From the IMG/VR virus record IMGVR_UViG_3300040801_002304, positions 1 to 37,435 of that record: 37,435 nucleotides of DNA; one strand, given 5' to 3'. Source of the stretch: a virus. Below, piece by piece: positions 1 to 9,359 of this stretch. A program made the translations under genes and the position numbers. The notes below the pieces were generated by a model. That model had not been told where the DNA came from. It was given only the letters and a program-made list of their open reading frames with translations, and did no database searches. The stretch's first letter is position 1. Each line of letters begins with the position of its first letter.

Positions 1-584
1 GCCGTCAGCGACGTGATGGCGTTCGGCGCGGAGATCACCACGTCACCCGTACTGGTGCTGACGTTGATGTTGGTGCCGCCGGACACGGTGTTGACCAAGC
101 TGGGAATGCCAGTCAGGTCCGTCCAGGCCCAGGTCGTCGGGAAGTCCGTGATCTCCGTCACCACGTGCGTGTGGGCCTCTGGTGTGAACTCGGTCGGCAC
201 GTCCGTCAGGTCGGTGTACGACCACGTGGTGGGGAAGTCCGTGATCTCGGTGACGACGTGCGTATGATCATCCGGCGTAAACACCAGCGGCACGTCCGTA
301 AGATCGTCGTACGACCACGTAGCCGGGAAGTCGTTGATGTCGCTTACCACGTGGTCGTGTGCTTCTGGCGGGAACGTGGTGGGCACCCCAGTAAGAGATG
401 CCCAGTCCACATTTACTACACCACTGGCCGACAAGGTGGCCCACTTCACGGAGCCGCCGGTGTACACCAGTGCCTGGCCGTCCACGGCACCATCCGTCGG
501 CAAGTCGTTCAGCCACTTCCAGTTGAGTAGGCGTTGCCCGGCTAGATCGAAGTCGTCTAGGGCTAGAAACTTGCCTCTAATCAT
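1..584 (-). CDS. Tail fibre-like protein with tandem HxH repeats (C-terminus cut off by window edge)
   Basis: An open frame runs from ATG at 584, after a good AGGAG ribosome site, to the left edge without a stop (194 codons). Residues 61-161 hold repeats with a 31-residue period. Each pairs an HDH or HTH motif (residues 77-79, 108-110, 139-141) with a following TW(S/A)-x-x-DLT-x-(V/I)P segment. HxH motifs in repeats are common in trimeric phage fibres, where they can bind metal along the shaft; that role here is inference. The gene starts 8 bp after the beta-helix spike gene and is the last gene seen of the leftward tail module. A host-contact fibre or spike-attached protein is the best guess; the receptor-binding end is outside the window. 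Confidence 0.75.
   Translation of the reverse strand, partial: MIRGKFLALDDFDLAGQRLLNWKWLNDLPTDGAVDGQALVYTGGSVKWATLSASGVVNVDWASLTGVPTTFPPEAHDHVVSDINDFPATWSYDDLTDVPLVFTPDDHTHVVTEITDFPTTWSYTDLTDVPTEFTPEAHTHVVTEITDFPTTWAWTDLTGIPSLVNTVSGGTNINVSTSTGDVVISAPNAITSLT
142..408 (-). repeat. 93-bp tandem repeat encoding the fibre repeats
   Basis: Three in-frame units begin at 142, 235 and 328 on the plus strand, exactly 93 bp apart. The unit start AAGTCCGTGATCT is nearly unchanged between the first two copies and decays in the third. The copies have many third-position changes, so the protein repeat is better conserved than the DNA. This is a coding repeat, not a mobile element. Confidence 0.8.
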
Positions 585-592
585 GGATGCTC

Positions 593-2203
593 CTACTGCA
601 CTTCCGCGCGACTCAGCTCGGCCAGAAGGCCCTGCCGCGCCACGGTGGCACCTGCGTTGGTGGCGGTAATGATGATGTCGGACGTCAGGTCCAACCCAGT
701 CTGCTGGTACCTGCCGATGGCCAGGCCAGCACCAACTGACTCGCTGACAGCCGAGAACATCGAATCGAAGGACGTCGTGCCAGTGACCACCAGCTCCGCC
801 GTAACCTGCACTTGGCCAGGGTCCGTGCCATCAATGGCAATGACCGCTGCCGTTAGGCTGTCTACGGTAAGGATGAGGCTGGCCGGGTTGCCACCTGTCA
901 CGTCCAGATTGTGCATAATGCGCACATGATCGTTGACGTGTAGCAGGTCGGCTGGAATGGTCAGCGTGTTGGTGGTGGTGTAGAACGTGCGCGGAGGTCC
1001 TGGAGCCACGACGTCGCCGTTGTCGTAGTGATCGGTGCTTGCCGAGAACGCGATGTCCCCGGTGGTGGCACCAGCACAGTCGTTGGCTCGGATCACGCAG
1101 TCCGTGCAGTCACTGGCGTCGATGCCGTACTCCGTGGCATCCCGGAAGTTGTTGCCAACCACCAGGATGTCCTCGCTGCTGAGCAGGTCCAGCCCGTCTC
1201 CGCCAGCACCACGGGCCGTGTTGCCAGAGATCGTGCCGTAGCGCGCGTAGACCTTGATGCCGTCCAGACCTGGCGACGTGATCTGGTTGCCGCTGATGGT
1301 GATCTGCTGGATGCGGCCGGACGCGCTGCCCACCTCGATGCAGGGTACGCTGTCCACCATGCCACTGCCGTCGATCAGGTTGTCGGCAATCACGATCTCG
1401 CCAGCGGTAGCTGCGTAAGCTGCAGCGCCGCCCAGGACCTGGATGGCCTCTGCATCTGATGCGTAGAACACGTTGTCGCACACAGACAGGCGGTTGATAA
1501 CAGAGCCAGATGCCCGCACCGACGTGTCGTCCGCCTGGCCGAAGTAGCAGCCGCCGATCATCACGTCGCGGCATGCCTCGATCTCTGTGTGGATGGTGTT
1601 GTTGTTGAAGTGGCATCCCTCTACAGTAATGTGCTCGGGGTAGGTAGAGCCGTCGGCCGTCAATAGCAGGGCATTGCCGTCGAAGTTCTCAAAGTGCACA
1701 GCGTGCACCTTCGTGTACTGGGCTCCGCTTAGCTCCAGCCCGTCGCACGTCTCGTTGTTGCCGTTGATGCGCACGTTCATGATGGTCAGTCGGGACAGGG
1801 AACCAGAGCTGGCGTTCTTAAGCAGGCTTCCGCTGGCTCCGCTGCTGGCCCTGATCTCGCTGGTCTGGCCACAACCAAGGATGATGGTCTTGTTGCCAGG
1901 GATGCTGACGGCTGACGCCTCGATGGTGGTATCAGGCGGGATGAAGCAAACACCGCCGCTAGCCGCCGTCAGGGCAGCGTCCAGCGTGTCGTACTCAGCC
2001 GCGTTGATGATGCCCCAGATGGACCTGCCACCAATGATCTGGTGCACGTCCAGCTCCAGGTTGCCTTCGGCTAGCAGCGGCCACGTGATGTCGGCGGAGC
2101 CAATGCCAGCAGTGAACTTGTCCTGCAAGTCTTGCACGAAGTCATTCAGGTCCTCTGGCGTGAGGATCTGCTTGTCTTCGTAAGTAGGATAATCAATGCT
2201 CAT
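593..2203 (-). CDS. Right-handed beta-helix tail spike-like protein
   Basis: 536 residues. Residues 1-75 look like an adaptor region. From about residue 75 the chain has a pectate-lyase/tailspike pattern: a D(T)-x(4)-AL segment, then many short repeats rich in G, N and hydrophobics (for example NVRINGNN, VEGCHFNNN, ISGNQITSPG, VVGNNFRDA) typical of parallel beta-helix coils. The last 130 residues are non-repetitive and may be a trimerisation or binding tip. Phage spikes of this fold often bind or cleave surface polysaccharide; no catalytic residues can be assigned by eye. The start ATG overlaps the stop of the upstream tail gene (TAATG) and has an AGGAG site. Confidence 0.75.
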   Translation of the reverse strand: MSIDYPTYEDKQILTPEDLNDFVQDLQDKFTAGIGSADITWPLLAEGNLELDVHQIIGGRSIWGIINAAEYDTLDAALTAASGGVCFIPPDTTIEASAVSIPGNKTIILGCGQTSEIRASSGASGSLLKNASSGSLSRLTIMNVRINGNNETCDGLELSGAQYTKVHAVHFENFDGNALLLTADGSTYPEHITVEGCHFNNNTIHTEIEACRDVMIGGCYFGQADDTSVRASGSVINRLSVCDNVFYASDAEAIQVLGGAAAYAATAGEIVIADNLIDGSGMVDSVPCIEVGSASGRIQQITISGNQITSPGLDGIKVYARYGTISGNTARGAGGDGLDLLSSEDILVVGNNFRDATEYGIDASDCTDCVIRANDCAGATTGDIAFSASTDHYDNGDVVAPGPPRTFYTTTNTLTIPADLLHVNDHVRIMHNLDVTGGNPASLILTVDSLTAAVIAIDGTDPGQVQVTAELVVTGTTSFDSMFSAVSESVGAGLAIGRYQQTGLDLTSDIIITATNAGATVARQGLLAELSRAEVQ

Positions 2204-4440
2204 TACTGCTGCTCCTGGTCTGGGCCGTCGGCAAGGAATTCTACCTCATAGCCCTGGAAGATGAAGTCTTCACCGGCGACGTCGTCCGCCGTGCTGATGT
2301 CGAACTTGAAGTACCTGCCACGGCAGTCCAGCGGGATCTCCACGACGCCCACCATCTGGCCGCTATGCAGCCTGCCATCCGGATCCACTCCCAGCCGGAA
2401 GTCTACGCCCAGTACCGGCAGGTCGAATGTGTTCTGCGACACGGCGGCGGTCTGGTACGTGCCATCATCAGTCTGCCAGCGTACGTCCAGGTCCCAGGCA
2501 CCACGCGGCTGGATGTACAGGCGCAGGGCTTTCCAGGTCTTCATCTGGTGCTGCAGGCTTGGGTCCAGGCTGCGGCCGTTGATGTACGGCGACTCGATCA
2601 TCGACGTGTACCCGACACCGAAGTCGGTTTTGTTGCGGGTCCTGGTCAGGCCCACCTTGCCGACGCTGGTGCCGTGCATCACGGACTGCACCACCGGGTT
2701 GCCGATCTCCACGTTCTGCACGAACGTAGTGGAGGTGTCCCAGGGACCTAGCCAGCCCTGCGTAACAGGATTGTACACATAGATGCTGCTGACGTCGTTG
2801 GCACCGGCCGCCGCGAAGGCGAAGTACATCAGGGACAGCGTGGGGTTCCAGGCCATACTGGATTTGTACAGCTGGCTCTGGCTGACCTTCAGCTTGCTGT
2901 TGGATACGCCTGCTGCCCACAGGTCTGCGATGGGTGCGCTGGGCATGGCTGCCTGCATGTCGCCAAACTGCTGCACGGTCTGGATGGTCGTGACACCTTG
3001 TCGACCAACCATCCACAGGTCGTTGCCCATACGTTCCAGCCCGGCTTGTGCCGCCGCGCCCGTGTCCTGGGTGATGTTCTCTACGGTGTAGCTGAATGGG
3101 CTGGAGCCGGTGATGCGCCAGACGCCACGGTTCGTGCACGCAATGCAGCTGCCGTAGAACTCGCCATACACTGCCACGATCTCGTCGCCGCGCTTGCCGG
3201 GCAGGGTGATGTACCCAGCCTCCAGCACCTCATCCAGCTCCTCCTGGCCGTCTGCATCCGTCTCCGGCGCGAACCACACGTTGGGTTGGCGCGATGCCGT
3301 GAAGTACAGGCGCAGCGGGAACCTCTTGTCGCCAGCCGCGAAGATGCGCGTGCGGTGCTCTGTGCCGAAGCGCACGTTGGGTGCGTCGTCCAGCAGCTCG
3401 GGATCGGTCTTGCCGTCCCACCGGTACACACTGGAGTTGAAGGCGTTGTCCGCGATGAAGATAATCAAGTCGTCCTTGACCTGAGAGAACGTGACGTTGG
3501 GTCCCGTCAGCTCCAGCAGCGGCGACCAGAACTTCTTCAGGCCGCTGTCCCGATACAGGTACTTCTCTCCAGCCACAAGCAGGGAGCGTCGCACAGCGGC
3601 ACCGCCGACGATGGTCTTGAAGTCCGTGCCAGCACCAAGCCTCTCGGCCTCAAACGCATCTGCGGCTGCCCCATCGAACATGAGGTCTGCGATGTAGATG
3701 GTGTACTGGTTGGCCAGGCTGTCGCTGCTGGCGAAGTGGAACTCGATGTAGTCGCCCTGCGTGAACGCGCTGTACGCTGTCATGGCGCTTACTGCTTGCG
3801 TAGCCACCAGCACCTCGTCCAGCAGCACCGACATGTTACCGTCAGCGTCCAGGCGGATTTCGAAGGTGGTGGCTGCGGCGTCGTTGAATTCGAACGCGTA
3901 CCAATCGTTCCATGATCCATCGTAATACTGGATCTGAGTACCGGTCACACGCACGGCGTATGGGTCGTCCGCAACGCGAGCCTTGCACGACACGATGAAC
4001 TCACCTGCGTCTGGCATGTTGGAGGCCTGGGCCGTGAACCGCACCGACCAATCGGCGTCGTCACTATCGCCCTGTGTTCCCGTTACAGCGCGCCCGATGA
4101 CCTCGCTGGTAGCAGGATCACCAGTGGCCTCTGGGATCACGCTGACCACCATCTTGTTGCGGTCCGTGGAGAACCGGATGTTGGTGGTGGCCTCCTCCTC
4201 GTTCCACTTGGACAGGTCACCGAACATCTCGTAGAAGGACACGTCGTCCGTGCCCACGGGCTGCTTGATGACCTGTCCCCATTGCCCGATACCAGGCCGC
4301 TTGGAGATAGTGCCGTCAAGGGCTGACACGCAGTTCTCCGCCCGCCACAGCTGGTTCTCTGGGATGGTGCCCTGCTGGCCAGCCGTAGTAAGCGAGCCAC
4401 GCAGCGGCATGTTATTGATTGTATACCGCACCCTTGGCAT
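2203..4440 (-). CDS. Large tail protein, tail nozzle/stabilisation-like
   Basis: 745 residues, no signal peptide or membrane segment. The N-terminus has the pattern MPLRGS...ENQLWRAENC...DGTISKRPG, which resembles the opening of podovirus tail tube/nozzle and stabilisation proteins (T7 gp12-like, P22 gp10-like), where 'name list, then RPG' recurs. The middle has beta-rich segments such as KYLYRDSG, DDLIIFIADN and RNRGVWRITG-like strands, consistent with a beta-propeller-type tail protein. It follows the adaptor gene and precedes the spike gene, the usual order for a podovirus tail. The function is inferred from pattern and position; a structure-based search would decide between nozzle and other tail hub roles. 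Start ATG at 4440 follows an AGGTAGG site. Confidence 0.6.
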   Translation of the reverse strand: MPRVRYTINNMPLRGSLTTAGQQGTIPENQLWRAENCVSALDGTISKRPGIGQWGQVIKQPVGTDDVSFYEMFGDLSKWNEEEATTNIRFSTDRNKMVVSVIPEATGDPATSEVIGRAVTGTQGDSDDADWSVRFTAQASNMPDAGEFIVSCKARVADDPYAVRVTGTQIQYYDGSWNDWYAFEFNDAAATTFEIRLDADGNMSVLLDEVLVATQAVSAMTAYSAFTQGDYIEFHFASSDSLANQYTIYIADLMFDGAAADAFEAERLGAGTDFKTIVGGAAVRRSLLVAGEKYLYRDSGLKKFWSPLLELTGPNVTFSQVKDDLIIFIADNAFNSSVYRWDGKTDPELLDDAPNVRFGTEHRTRIFAAGDKRFPLRLYFTASRQPNVWFAPETDADGQEELDEVLEAGYITLPGKRGDEIVAVYGEFYGSCIACTNRGVWRITGSSPFSYTVENITQDTGAAAQAGLERMGNDLWMVGRQGVTTIQTVQQFGDMQAAMPSAPIADLWAAGVSNSKLKVSQSQLYKSSMAWNPTLSLMYFAFAAAGANDVSSIYVYNPVTQGWLGPWDTSTTFVQNVEIGNPVVQSVMHGTSVGKVGLTRTRNKTDFGVGYTSMIESPYINGRSLDPSLQHQMKTWKALRLYIQPRGAWDLDVRWQTDDGTYQTAAVSQNTFDLPVLGVDFRLGVDPDGRLHSGQMVGVVEIPLDCRGRYFKFDISTADDVAGEDFIFQGYEVEFLADGPDQEQQ

Positions 4441-4446
4441 AGCTAC

Positions 4447-5442
4447 CTACCTAAAGCGAATGTTCTCGATCTGGTCGAATGCGGCCCCATAGTCCACGCG
4501 GCTGCCGCCACGCCACCTACGGTGCTGCGCGATTCTGTGCTTGCCGCTAGGGCTGAACTGCATGCGGTCATGGGACACGTTGCCTGCGCCTTGCGCCTGG
4601 TTGATCGTGCGGATCATGTCCTGCAGCACCAGCTGCGTCTTCTGGGAGTCCTCGTAGTCACGGTTGGCCAGCTGGAGCATGCACTCGATGGCGATGCTCT
4701 CGTGCGACTTGGGCAGCAGAACCCGGTCCTCATCGGTCTCGATGGTGGGGTGGTTCTTCTGGTACGTGAACGACAGGATGCGCGCGTCGATGGGGTAAGG
4801 ATCGAAGTGGCACACCTGGAACGTCTCCGAGTCGTCCAGCCCGTACACCGTGAAGTAGTCCGGCTCAGCGATCAGCATGGTGTTGGCACGGTCCCGCCGC
4901 CTGGACAGCATGGCTTCCGGCCCGATGGCTTCGATCTCCGGGTTGCCGAAGAAGTTGGCCCAGTCGCCGGTGGGGCGGTCGAAGTCCTCTGGCAGCGCGT
5001 ACCGGTCCTGCACGATCTTGTACGCCAGCGTGCCGTCCGCATCCTCCCAATCGTCGCCCAGGTACGGGCGGTTCAGGGTGATGGCCGTGGTGCTGAGCAC
5101 CTTCTCGATGCGGTAGATGGTATCGTGGCTGCCCAGCTGGATGGCTCGGTTCTTGTACGAGTCATTGAACACTAGGTCAGTTTCGCTGGCACCCAGCGTG
5201 ACGTCGGCAGAGCCATTGGAAAGCTCAAAATACGCATCGCCCGTCAACGCTGGGACCAGCTGCAGCGTGCCGTCAGCACGCAGAAATGCCCAATCGTCCA
5301 GGGTTTGCATGCTGGCCAGCACACGGTTCAGCAGCCGGACCAGCTTGCGGGTCTCGGGGCGTTGCGTGCCCTCCAGCGTATCGGTCTGCCGCCACCCAAG
5401 GCGGTCTTCGACCTCGTTGATTAGGGCTAGTCCGGTAATCAT
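4447..5442 (-). CDS. Head-to-tail adaptor / tail tubular-like protein
   Basis: 331 residues from ATG 5442. That start is preferred because GGAGG lies 6-7 bp upstream and the upstream gene stops only 2 bp before; a longer frame to 5466 would sit inside that gene. The N-terminal half is helical (ALINEVEDRLGWRQ, LVRLLNRVLASMQ), followed by beta strands and a YxLPEDFDRP segment. This mix, along with an LPxDFxR-type motif, resembles adaptor proteins of the T7 gp11 and related families. Its place just before the large tail protein supports the call. No catalytic motif seen. Confidence 0.5.
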   Translation of the reverse strand: MITGLALINEVEDRLGWRQTDTLEGTQRPETRKLVRLLNRVLASMQTLDDWAFLRADGTLQLVPALTGDAYFELSNGSADVTLGASETDLVFNDSYKNRAIQLGSHDTIYRIEKVLSTTAITLNRPYLGDDWEDADGTLAYKIVQDRYALPEDFDRPTGDWANFFGNPEIEAIGPEAMLSRRRDRANTMLIAEPDYFTVYGLDDSETFQVCHFDPYPIDARILSFTYQKNHPTIETDEDRVLLPKSHESIAIECMLQLANRDYEDSQKTQLVLQDMIRTINQAQGAGNVSHDRMQFSPSGKHRIAQHRRWRGGSRVDYGAAFDQIENIRFR

Positions 5443-5443
5443 A

Positions 5444-5938
5444 TTACACCTCCGGGACGCAGACAAGTTCCCAGTCGTGAGTGCCAGTGGTGGTAATAGT
5501 ACCGGCCGACGTTACTACGACCTTCATGCCGTGGATAGGCGTGAGATTGTCGTATTGCTGTGTAGTGGCACCGCCGCCAGAGATACCACCAAGCACGTGG
5601 AATACGGCTCCAGCAGATCCTGTAGCGGTGGCAGCCAGAGTAATCACAGACGCGGCGGCAGTAGAGCCGGGTTGCGACAGGAAATAGGCAGGTCCACTGA
5701 TGGTCTGCGAATGGTCTACGTACGGAAAAATCTTGAGTGTAAGATTCTCGTCGAAGTTGTTGGCCCAAAACACGCCGTTGACTTGCCACGCGTTGTATGG
5801 CAAATTGACGTCTGCACTGACACCGGCCGTCAAGGCCGCAGTGTGCGCCACTCCTGTGCCGCTGTCCGTGCCCAGCTTGTGCAGTTCAATCTGGTCCTGG
5901 CCCTGGGCGCGGTTGCGGTGAGGATACGGATAAGACAT
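5444..5938 (-). CDS. Hypothetical virion-like protein, 164 residues
   Basis: Not recognised. The protein is rich in A, T, G and V with beta-strand character, with no membrane segment and no catalytic motif. It starts at ATG 5938 after a clear AGGAG site and ends 2 bp before the start of the adaptor gene, so it is cotranslated with the tail genes. A structural role (tail or head surface) fits its composition and place, but nothing specific can be said. Confidence 0.55.
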   Translation of the reverse strand: MSYPYPHRNRAQGQDQIELHKLGTDSGTGVAHTAALTAGVSADVNLPYNAWQVNGVFWANNFDENLTLKIFPYVDHSQTISGPAYFLSQPGSTAAASVITLAATATGSAGAVFHVLGGISGGGATTQQYDNLTPIHGMKVVVTSAGTITTTGTHDWELVCVPEV

Positions 5939-5947
5939 TTCTCGCTC

Positions 5948-7918
5948 CTAGTCCGAGACCGCCAGGATCACCTGGGCCTCGTTGGTTGTGCTCTCGTTCT
6001 GGATGTGCAGGCTGGTCACGGTGGTCAGCGCCAATGCGACCACACCACTTACCGGCCAGTAGTTGCTGTCGCCGTTCACCGACACGTTGATGGCATTGTC
6101 GGTTTCGACGATCAGGTACGCGGCTTCCTCCACGCCACCAAGCGTCACTTGCATGCTGGTGTTGGTCGCCAGGTTGATCACTCGGTGCATGGACTCATTC
6201 CACAACACGCGCTCGGTGTAGTTGGCTAGGTCGTGGTGCTTGCGCCGATTCTTCTTGGTCTTGAGGCGGAACTCCGTGGTGACCTCCAGCGTGGGCCGGA
6301 AGAACGGAGCAACATCCAGGTACTCCACTGGTACCGGGCTAGGGGCACCGGGCGGCACCACGGGGAACGGAAGCACAATGAAGCTGGCGTACGGCCTGTC
6401 CAGCGAATCCACGATGCGCGTGGTGCAGGTGGTGCCGTCGCACACGTTGTAGGTGAACCCGTCGTCGCCCTCGTAAGTGGCGTCCGGCGTGTAGTCGAAC
6501 GAACCGTCGGTAGTGTTCAGCGTCAGCGTGCCGTGGGTCACGTCGTCAACCAGGACGTACGTCATGGGGTCGCCGTCTGGGTCCTCGGCCGTGGTGACCA
6601 GGCCGCTGACGGCTGGCACGGACAGCAGGGAGCCTGCCGTAACTTCGCCTAGATCAATTGCGCCGGGCCATGGGTTGTTGACGACTGGCGGATCATTTAT
6701 TGAATCGTCGATGGCCCCTACCACACCGCCGTCCAGAGCAGACGTGCGCCCAATAATAGGCCGCAAGTCGTAAGGCAACGTGTGGTCGTAATCGCTTGGA
6801 GTCCAGGTCCAACTACCAGTGGAGACAAACACATCCGTTAGTCCAACACCTGTGTGCGCGCTAGATGTTGGATCCAGAATAGTGGCATTGTTAACGCCGC
6901 TAGTTCTGTACGTGTAATCGAATTGGTAGGACGTGTACCCAATATCGCTTGTCCAGTTCGCCTGCCTGGCGGTCAACTCGGGACCAATAGCGAATAGATC
7001 ATACCCAGATGTTTGCGCTGCCGTTTGTGACGCAGCTACGCCACCAGTCAAAATAGAGGACCCAAGTCCATTTACAGCCGGGGAAACTCCTGCGCCGCAT
7101 TCAGCGTAGAACAGGTTGCTATGCACACGCAAAAGATCAGTATTGTCACCACTAGCAGAAATGAGTGGCTCAGAGGCCTCAGATCCGTATCTTTTGCTTA
7201 TGAAGGTATTGTATGCCACCCTGTGGTATGTTCCACCGGCAGAAGTGCCGAACTGCAGCAGGGAATTTAACGCGCCAGAATCTGCGTCCCCAATAAACAC
7301 GCAATGGTGGATGTCCCAATGATGCCCGGCCTCCAGAAGTGGAGACTCTACCGTTACGTGCTGAAACACGCATCGCGCAACTTCAACCGTCTTATCGGTG
7401 GCTGACGGGAAATCAATGGCAACAAAAACCGCAGGGTTAGTTATATTAACAGACTCGCCTGTAGCATCATCATATAAAAATTCGCAGTCTAATATCCTCC
7501 AATCACCAAGCTGGAAGTAACAGTAGAATGGTTGAGGCGTTCCTGTTGCTGCGGCTATCGCACTATAATCAAACCTCAGACCTTGAAACGTAATGAACTC
7601 GCAGTATTCCATGCGGATCCAATACGTAAGTCCAACGGCTGCCGCTACAGTAGTAACGGCAGGATTTCCGCTGGAATCTGTGCCTCTAATCGTGAGCCCA
7701 GGATCTGTGTCAAAATCAGTTCCAGAGAAAACATTATCAATACGCCCGTTATTGGCGTCGGTGAGCGTACCACAAGGATGGTCGCCGTCATTCACCATGT
7801 TGATAACGTCGCCCTTGGCCGCCGCGTTAACGGCGGCCCACACGTCGGCCTTGGCCAGCGCATACGACGACCCGTCGTTGGCGTTGTTGCCAGCTGTGCT
7901 GACCCAGATCGTTGCCAT
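5948..7918 (-). CDS. Multidomain beta-helix surface protein with Ig/cadherin-like domain and shared C-terminal module
   Basis: 656 residues from ATG 7918; the upstream gene stop is 1 bp away and AGGAAG precedes it. The longer frame to 7933 would need a TTG inside that gene. Residues 1-390 read as a parallel beta-helix (IWVSTAGNNANDG opening, then short repeats such as RMEYCEFITFQG, WDIHHCVFIGD). Residues about 395-500 form a VCBS/cadherin-like repeat (PPVVNN, EDPDGDPMTY, GSFDYTPD, DDGFTYNV). Residues about 565-656 match the 120-residue protein encoded at 16246-16608. It is likely a decoration, spike or fibre carrying host- or glycan-binding domains. The first third (7000-7700) is visibly less GC-rich than the rest, which may mark a separate origin. 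Confidence 0.7.
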   Translation of the reverse strand: MATIWVSTAGNNANDGSSYALAKADVWAAVNAAAKGDVINMVNDGDHPCGTLTDANNGRIDNVFSGTDFDTDPGLTIRGTDSSGNPAVTTVAAAVGLTYWIRMEYCEFITFQGLRFDYSAIAAATGTPQPFYCYFQLGDWRILDCEFLYDDATGESVNITNPAVFVAIDFPSATDKTVEVARCVFQHVTVESPLLEAGHHWDIHHCVFIGDADSGALNSLLQFGTSAGGTYHRVAYNTFISKRYGSEASEPLISASGDNTDLLRVHSNLFYAECGAGVSPAVNGLGSSILTGGVAASQTAAQTSGYDLFAIGPELTARQANWTSDIGYTSYQFDYTYRTSGVNNATILDPTSSAHTGVGLTDVFVSTGSWTWTPSDYDHTLPYDLRPIIGRTSALDGGVVGAIDDSINDPPVVNNPWPGAIDLGEVTAGSLLSVPAVSGLVTTAEDPDGDPMTYVLVDDVTHGTLTLNTTDGSFDYTPDATYEGDDGFTYNVCDGTTCTTRIVDSLDRPYASFIVLPFPVVPPGAPSPVPVEYLDVAPFFRPTLEVTTEFRLKTKKNRRKHHDLANYTERVLWNESMHRVINLATNTSMQVTLGGVEEAAYLIVETDNAINVSVNGDSNYWPVSGVVALALTTVTSLHIQNESTTNEAQVILAVSD

Positions 7919-7919
7919 G

Positions 7920-9323
7920 TTACTTCCTCTCAACCACGCAGATCAGGTGGTACTTGTCGGCCTGGTCGAAGCTGATGTCCCACTGGTCGGTAGAGAACTC
8001 AGCGTCCACCAGCATGTCCACAATGTAATCCCGGTTGAACAGGGCCGTGTGCTCCGGCACCTCATTAGGCCCCATGCAGTTGTCTGGCGTGGTGATGATT
8101 AGCTTGTTGACTGAACTCTGGCGAATTGAGCCCAGCACCTGAACACCGATGGGCCGGTCCAAGTGCTCCAGAGTCTCGGACATCACGACGACGTCCAGCT
8201 CGGCCAGCTTCTTGGTGACGCCCAGATCGGCCAGGTCCAGCACGCTGGCGTTCAGGAACCGCGCCTTGCACATGTCCACGGCCGTAGGTGAGATGTCGAA
8301 GCCAGTCCACATCACGCGTCGTTGCGCGGTCAGCTTGCTGCCGAGGATACCAACGCCGCAGCCAAGCTCGGTTACCTGGCTGTATTCGGGCACCTCGTCC
8401 GCAATCTTCTGGAACATCTCCGGGTACTTGCGCCAAGTGTCCGCGCCCTCGCGGCCGTACACCTGGTCCCAGTAGTCGGGCGTGTTGATGTTGCGCACCT
8501 TCTTGAAGCCCGGTGCCGTCTCGGGCACGGTGAACGTCTGGCCAGTCTTGATGTCATAGTGGCCGCACAGCACCGCGCCGTGCACATACACGGGATGGCC
8601 GTGCAGATTCAGCATGCGGCAGAAGCGCACGTCATGGCCCCACATCACGCCGTTCTCGCCCTTCTCGCTGGGCAGGTCCTTCTCGTCGGCCCAGATGGGC
8701 ACATCCGGATTGGCCTCCATCCAGGACTTGATGGAGCTGACGCGAGCCAGCAAGCACCCAGCACCAGCACCGAAGATCAGCTCGGGCGTAGCTCCCTTGC
8801 CCATCTGGAAGTCCCAGGAAGCGCCCTCTCCGTGCTCCTTGTAGATCAGCGGCTCGTTGGGCGTCTCGCGCGTGGTGTACACGCCGCTGACTGCTCCAGC
8901 GTGCGGATTCTGCTCCATGAAGTTGTACAGCGTGTACAGCCCCAGCGGAGGGATAAGCGTGTCGTCGTCCACGTAGAAGATGTACTCCGCGCCCATGCGG
9001 ATGGCTTCCATCGTCATCACCTGGCGGGCGTGGCTGGACAGCATCCCGGTCTTCACCAGGTAGGACATGCTGACGTTCAGCGGCGGCACCCAATTCATGT
9101 GGCTCAGCATGAACTGCACGGGGATCAGGCTCTGGGCTCGGAAGCCACGCTGGTTCGCGTACTTGTTTCCGTGGGGATCTTCGAACACATCCACCACGGG
9201 CTTGCCACCAATCGGCATGGCCACGATGATCTTGGGGCGTTGGGCCAGCTTGATAGCCGTGCGGCGCGCAACTGCGATATCCGGATGGCCGTCCATGACG
9301 GCATCATTCTTCACGTGTTCCAT
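7920..9323 (-). CDS. Glycosyltransferase (GT-A) fused to class I SAM methyltransferase
   Basis: 467 residues. Residues 30-270 look like a family 2-type glycosyltransferase: KIIVAMPIGG beta strand, YVDDDT (D119-D121, the DXD metal/nucleotide-sugar site), FGAGAGCLL and a WGHDVRFC segment near residue 228 as in the acceptor-side ED-like motif. Residues 280-467 are a Rossmann methyltransferase: ELGCGVG (319-325), FDIS acidic loop (342-345), SETLEHLDRP, and ITTPDN. Both active-site signatures look intact. It lies between the terminator and the 656-residue spike-like gene, starts at ATG 9323 with GGGAGAG, and has a 1-bp gap to its neighbour. A role in modifying a virion protein or host glycan is inferred; DNA-base modification is less likely given the virion neighbours, but cannot be excluded. 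Confidence 0.8.
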   Translation of the reverse strand: MEHVKNDAVMDGHPDIAVARRTAIKLAQRPKIIVAMPIGGKPVVDVFEDPHGNKYANQRGFRAQSLIPVQFMLSHMNWVPPLNVSMSYLVKTGMLSSHARQVMTMEAIRMGAEYIFYVDDDTLIPPLGLYTLYNFMEQNPHAGAVSGVYTTRETPNEPLIYKEHGEGASWDFQMGKGATPELIFGAGAGCLLARVSSIKSWMEANPDVPIWADEKDLPSEKGENGVMWGHDVRFCRMLNLHGHPVYVHGAVLCGHYDIKTGQTFTVPETAPGFKKVRNINTPDYWDQVYGREGADTWRKYPEMFQKIADEVPEYSQVTELGCGVGILGSKLTAQRRVMWTGFDISPTAVDMCKARFLNASVLDLADLGVTKKLAELDVVVMSETLEHLDRPIGVQVLGSIRQSSVNKLIITTPDNCMGPNEVPEHTALFNRDYIVDMLVDAEFSTDQWDISFDQADKYHLICVVERK

Positions 9324-9359
9324 TGGTTCTCTCCCTGGAAAATGCTCAATATGCTGAGC

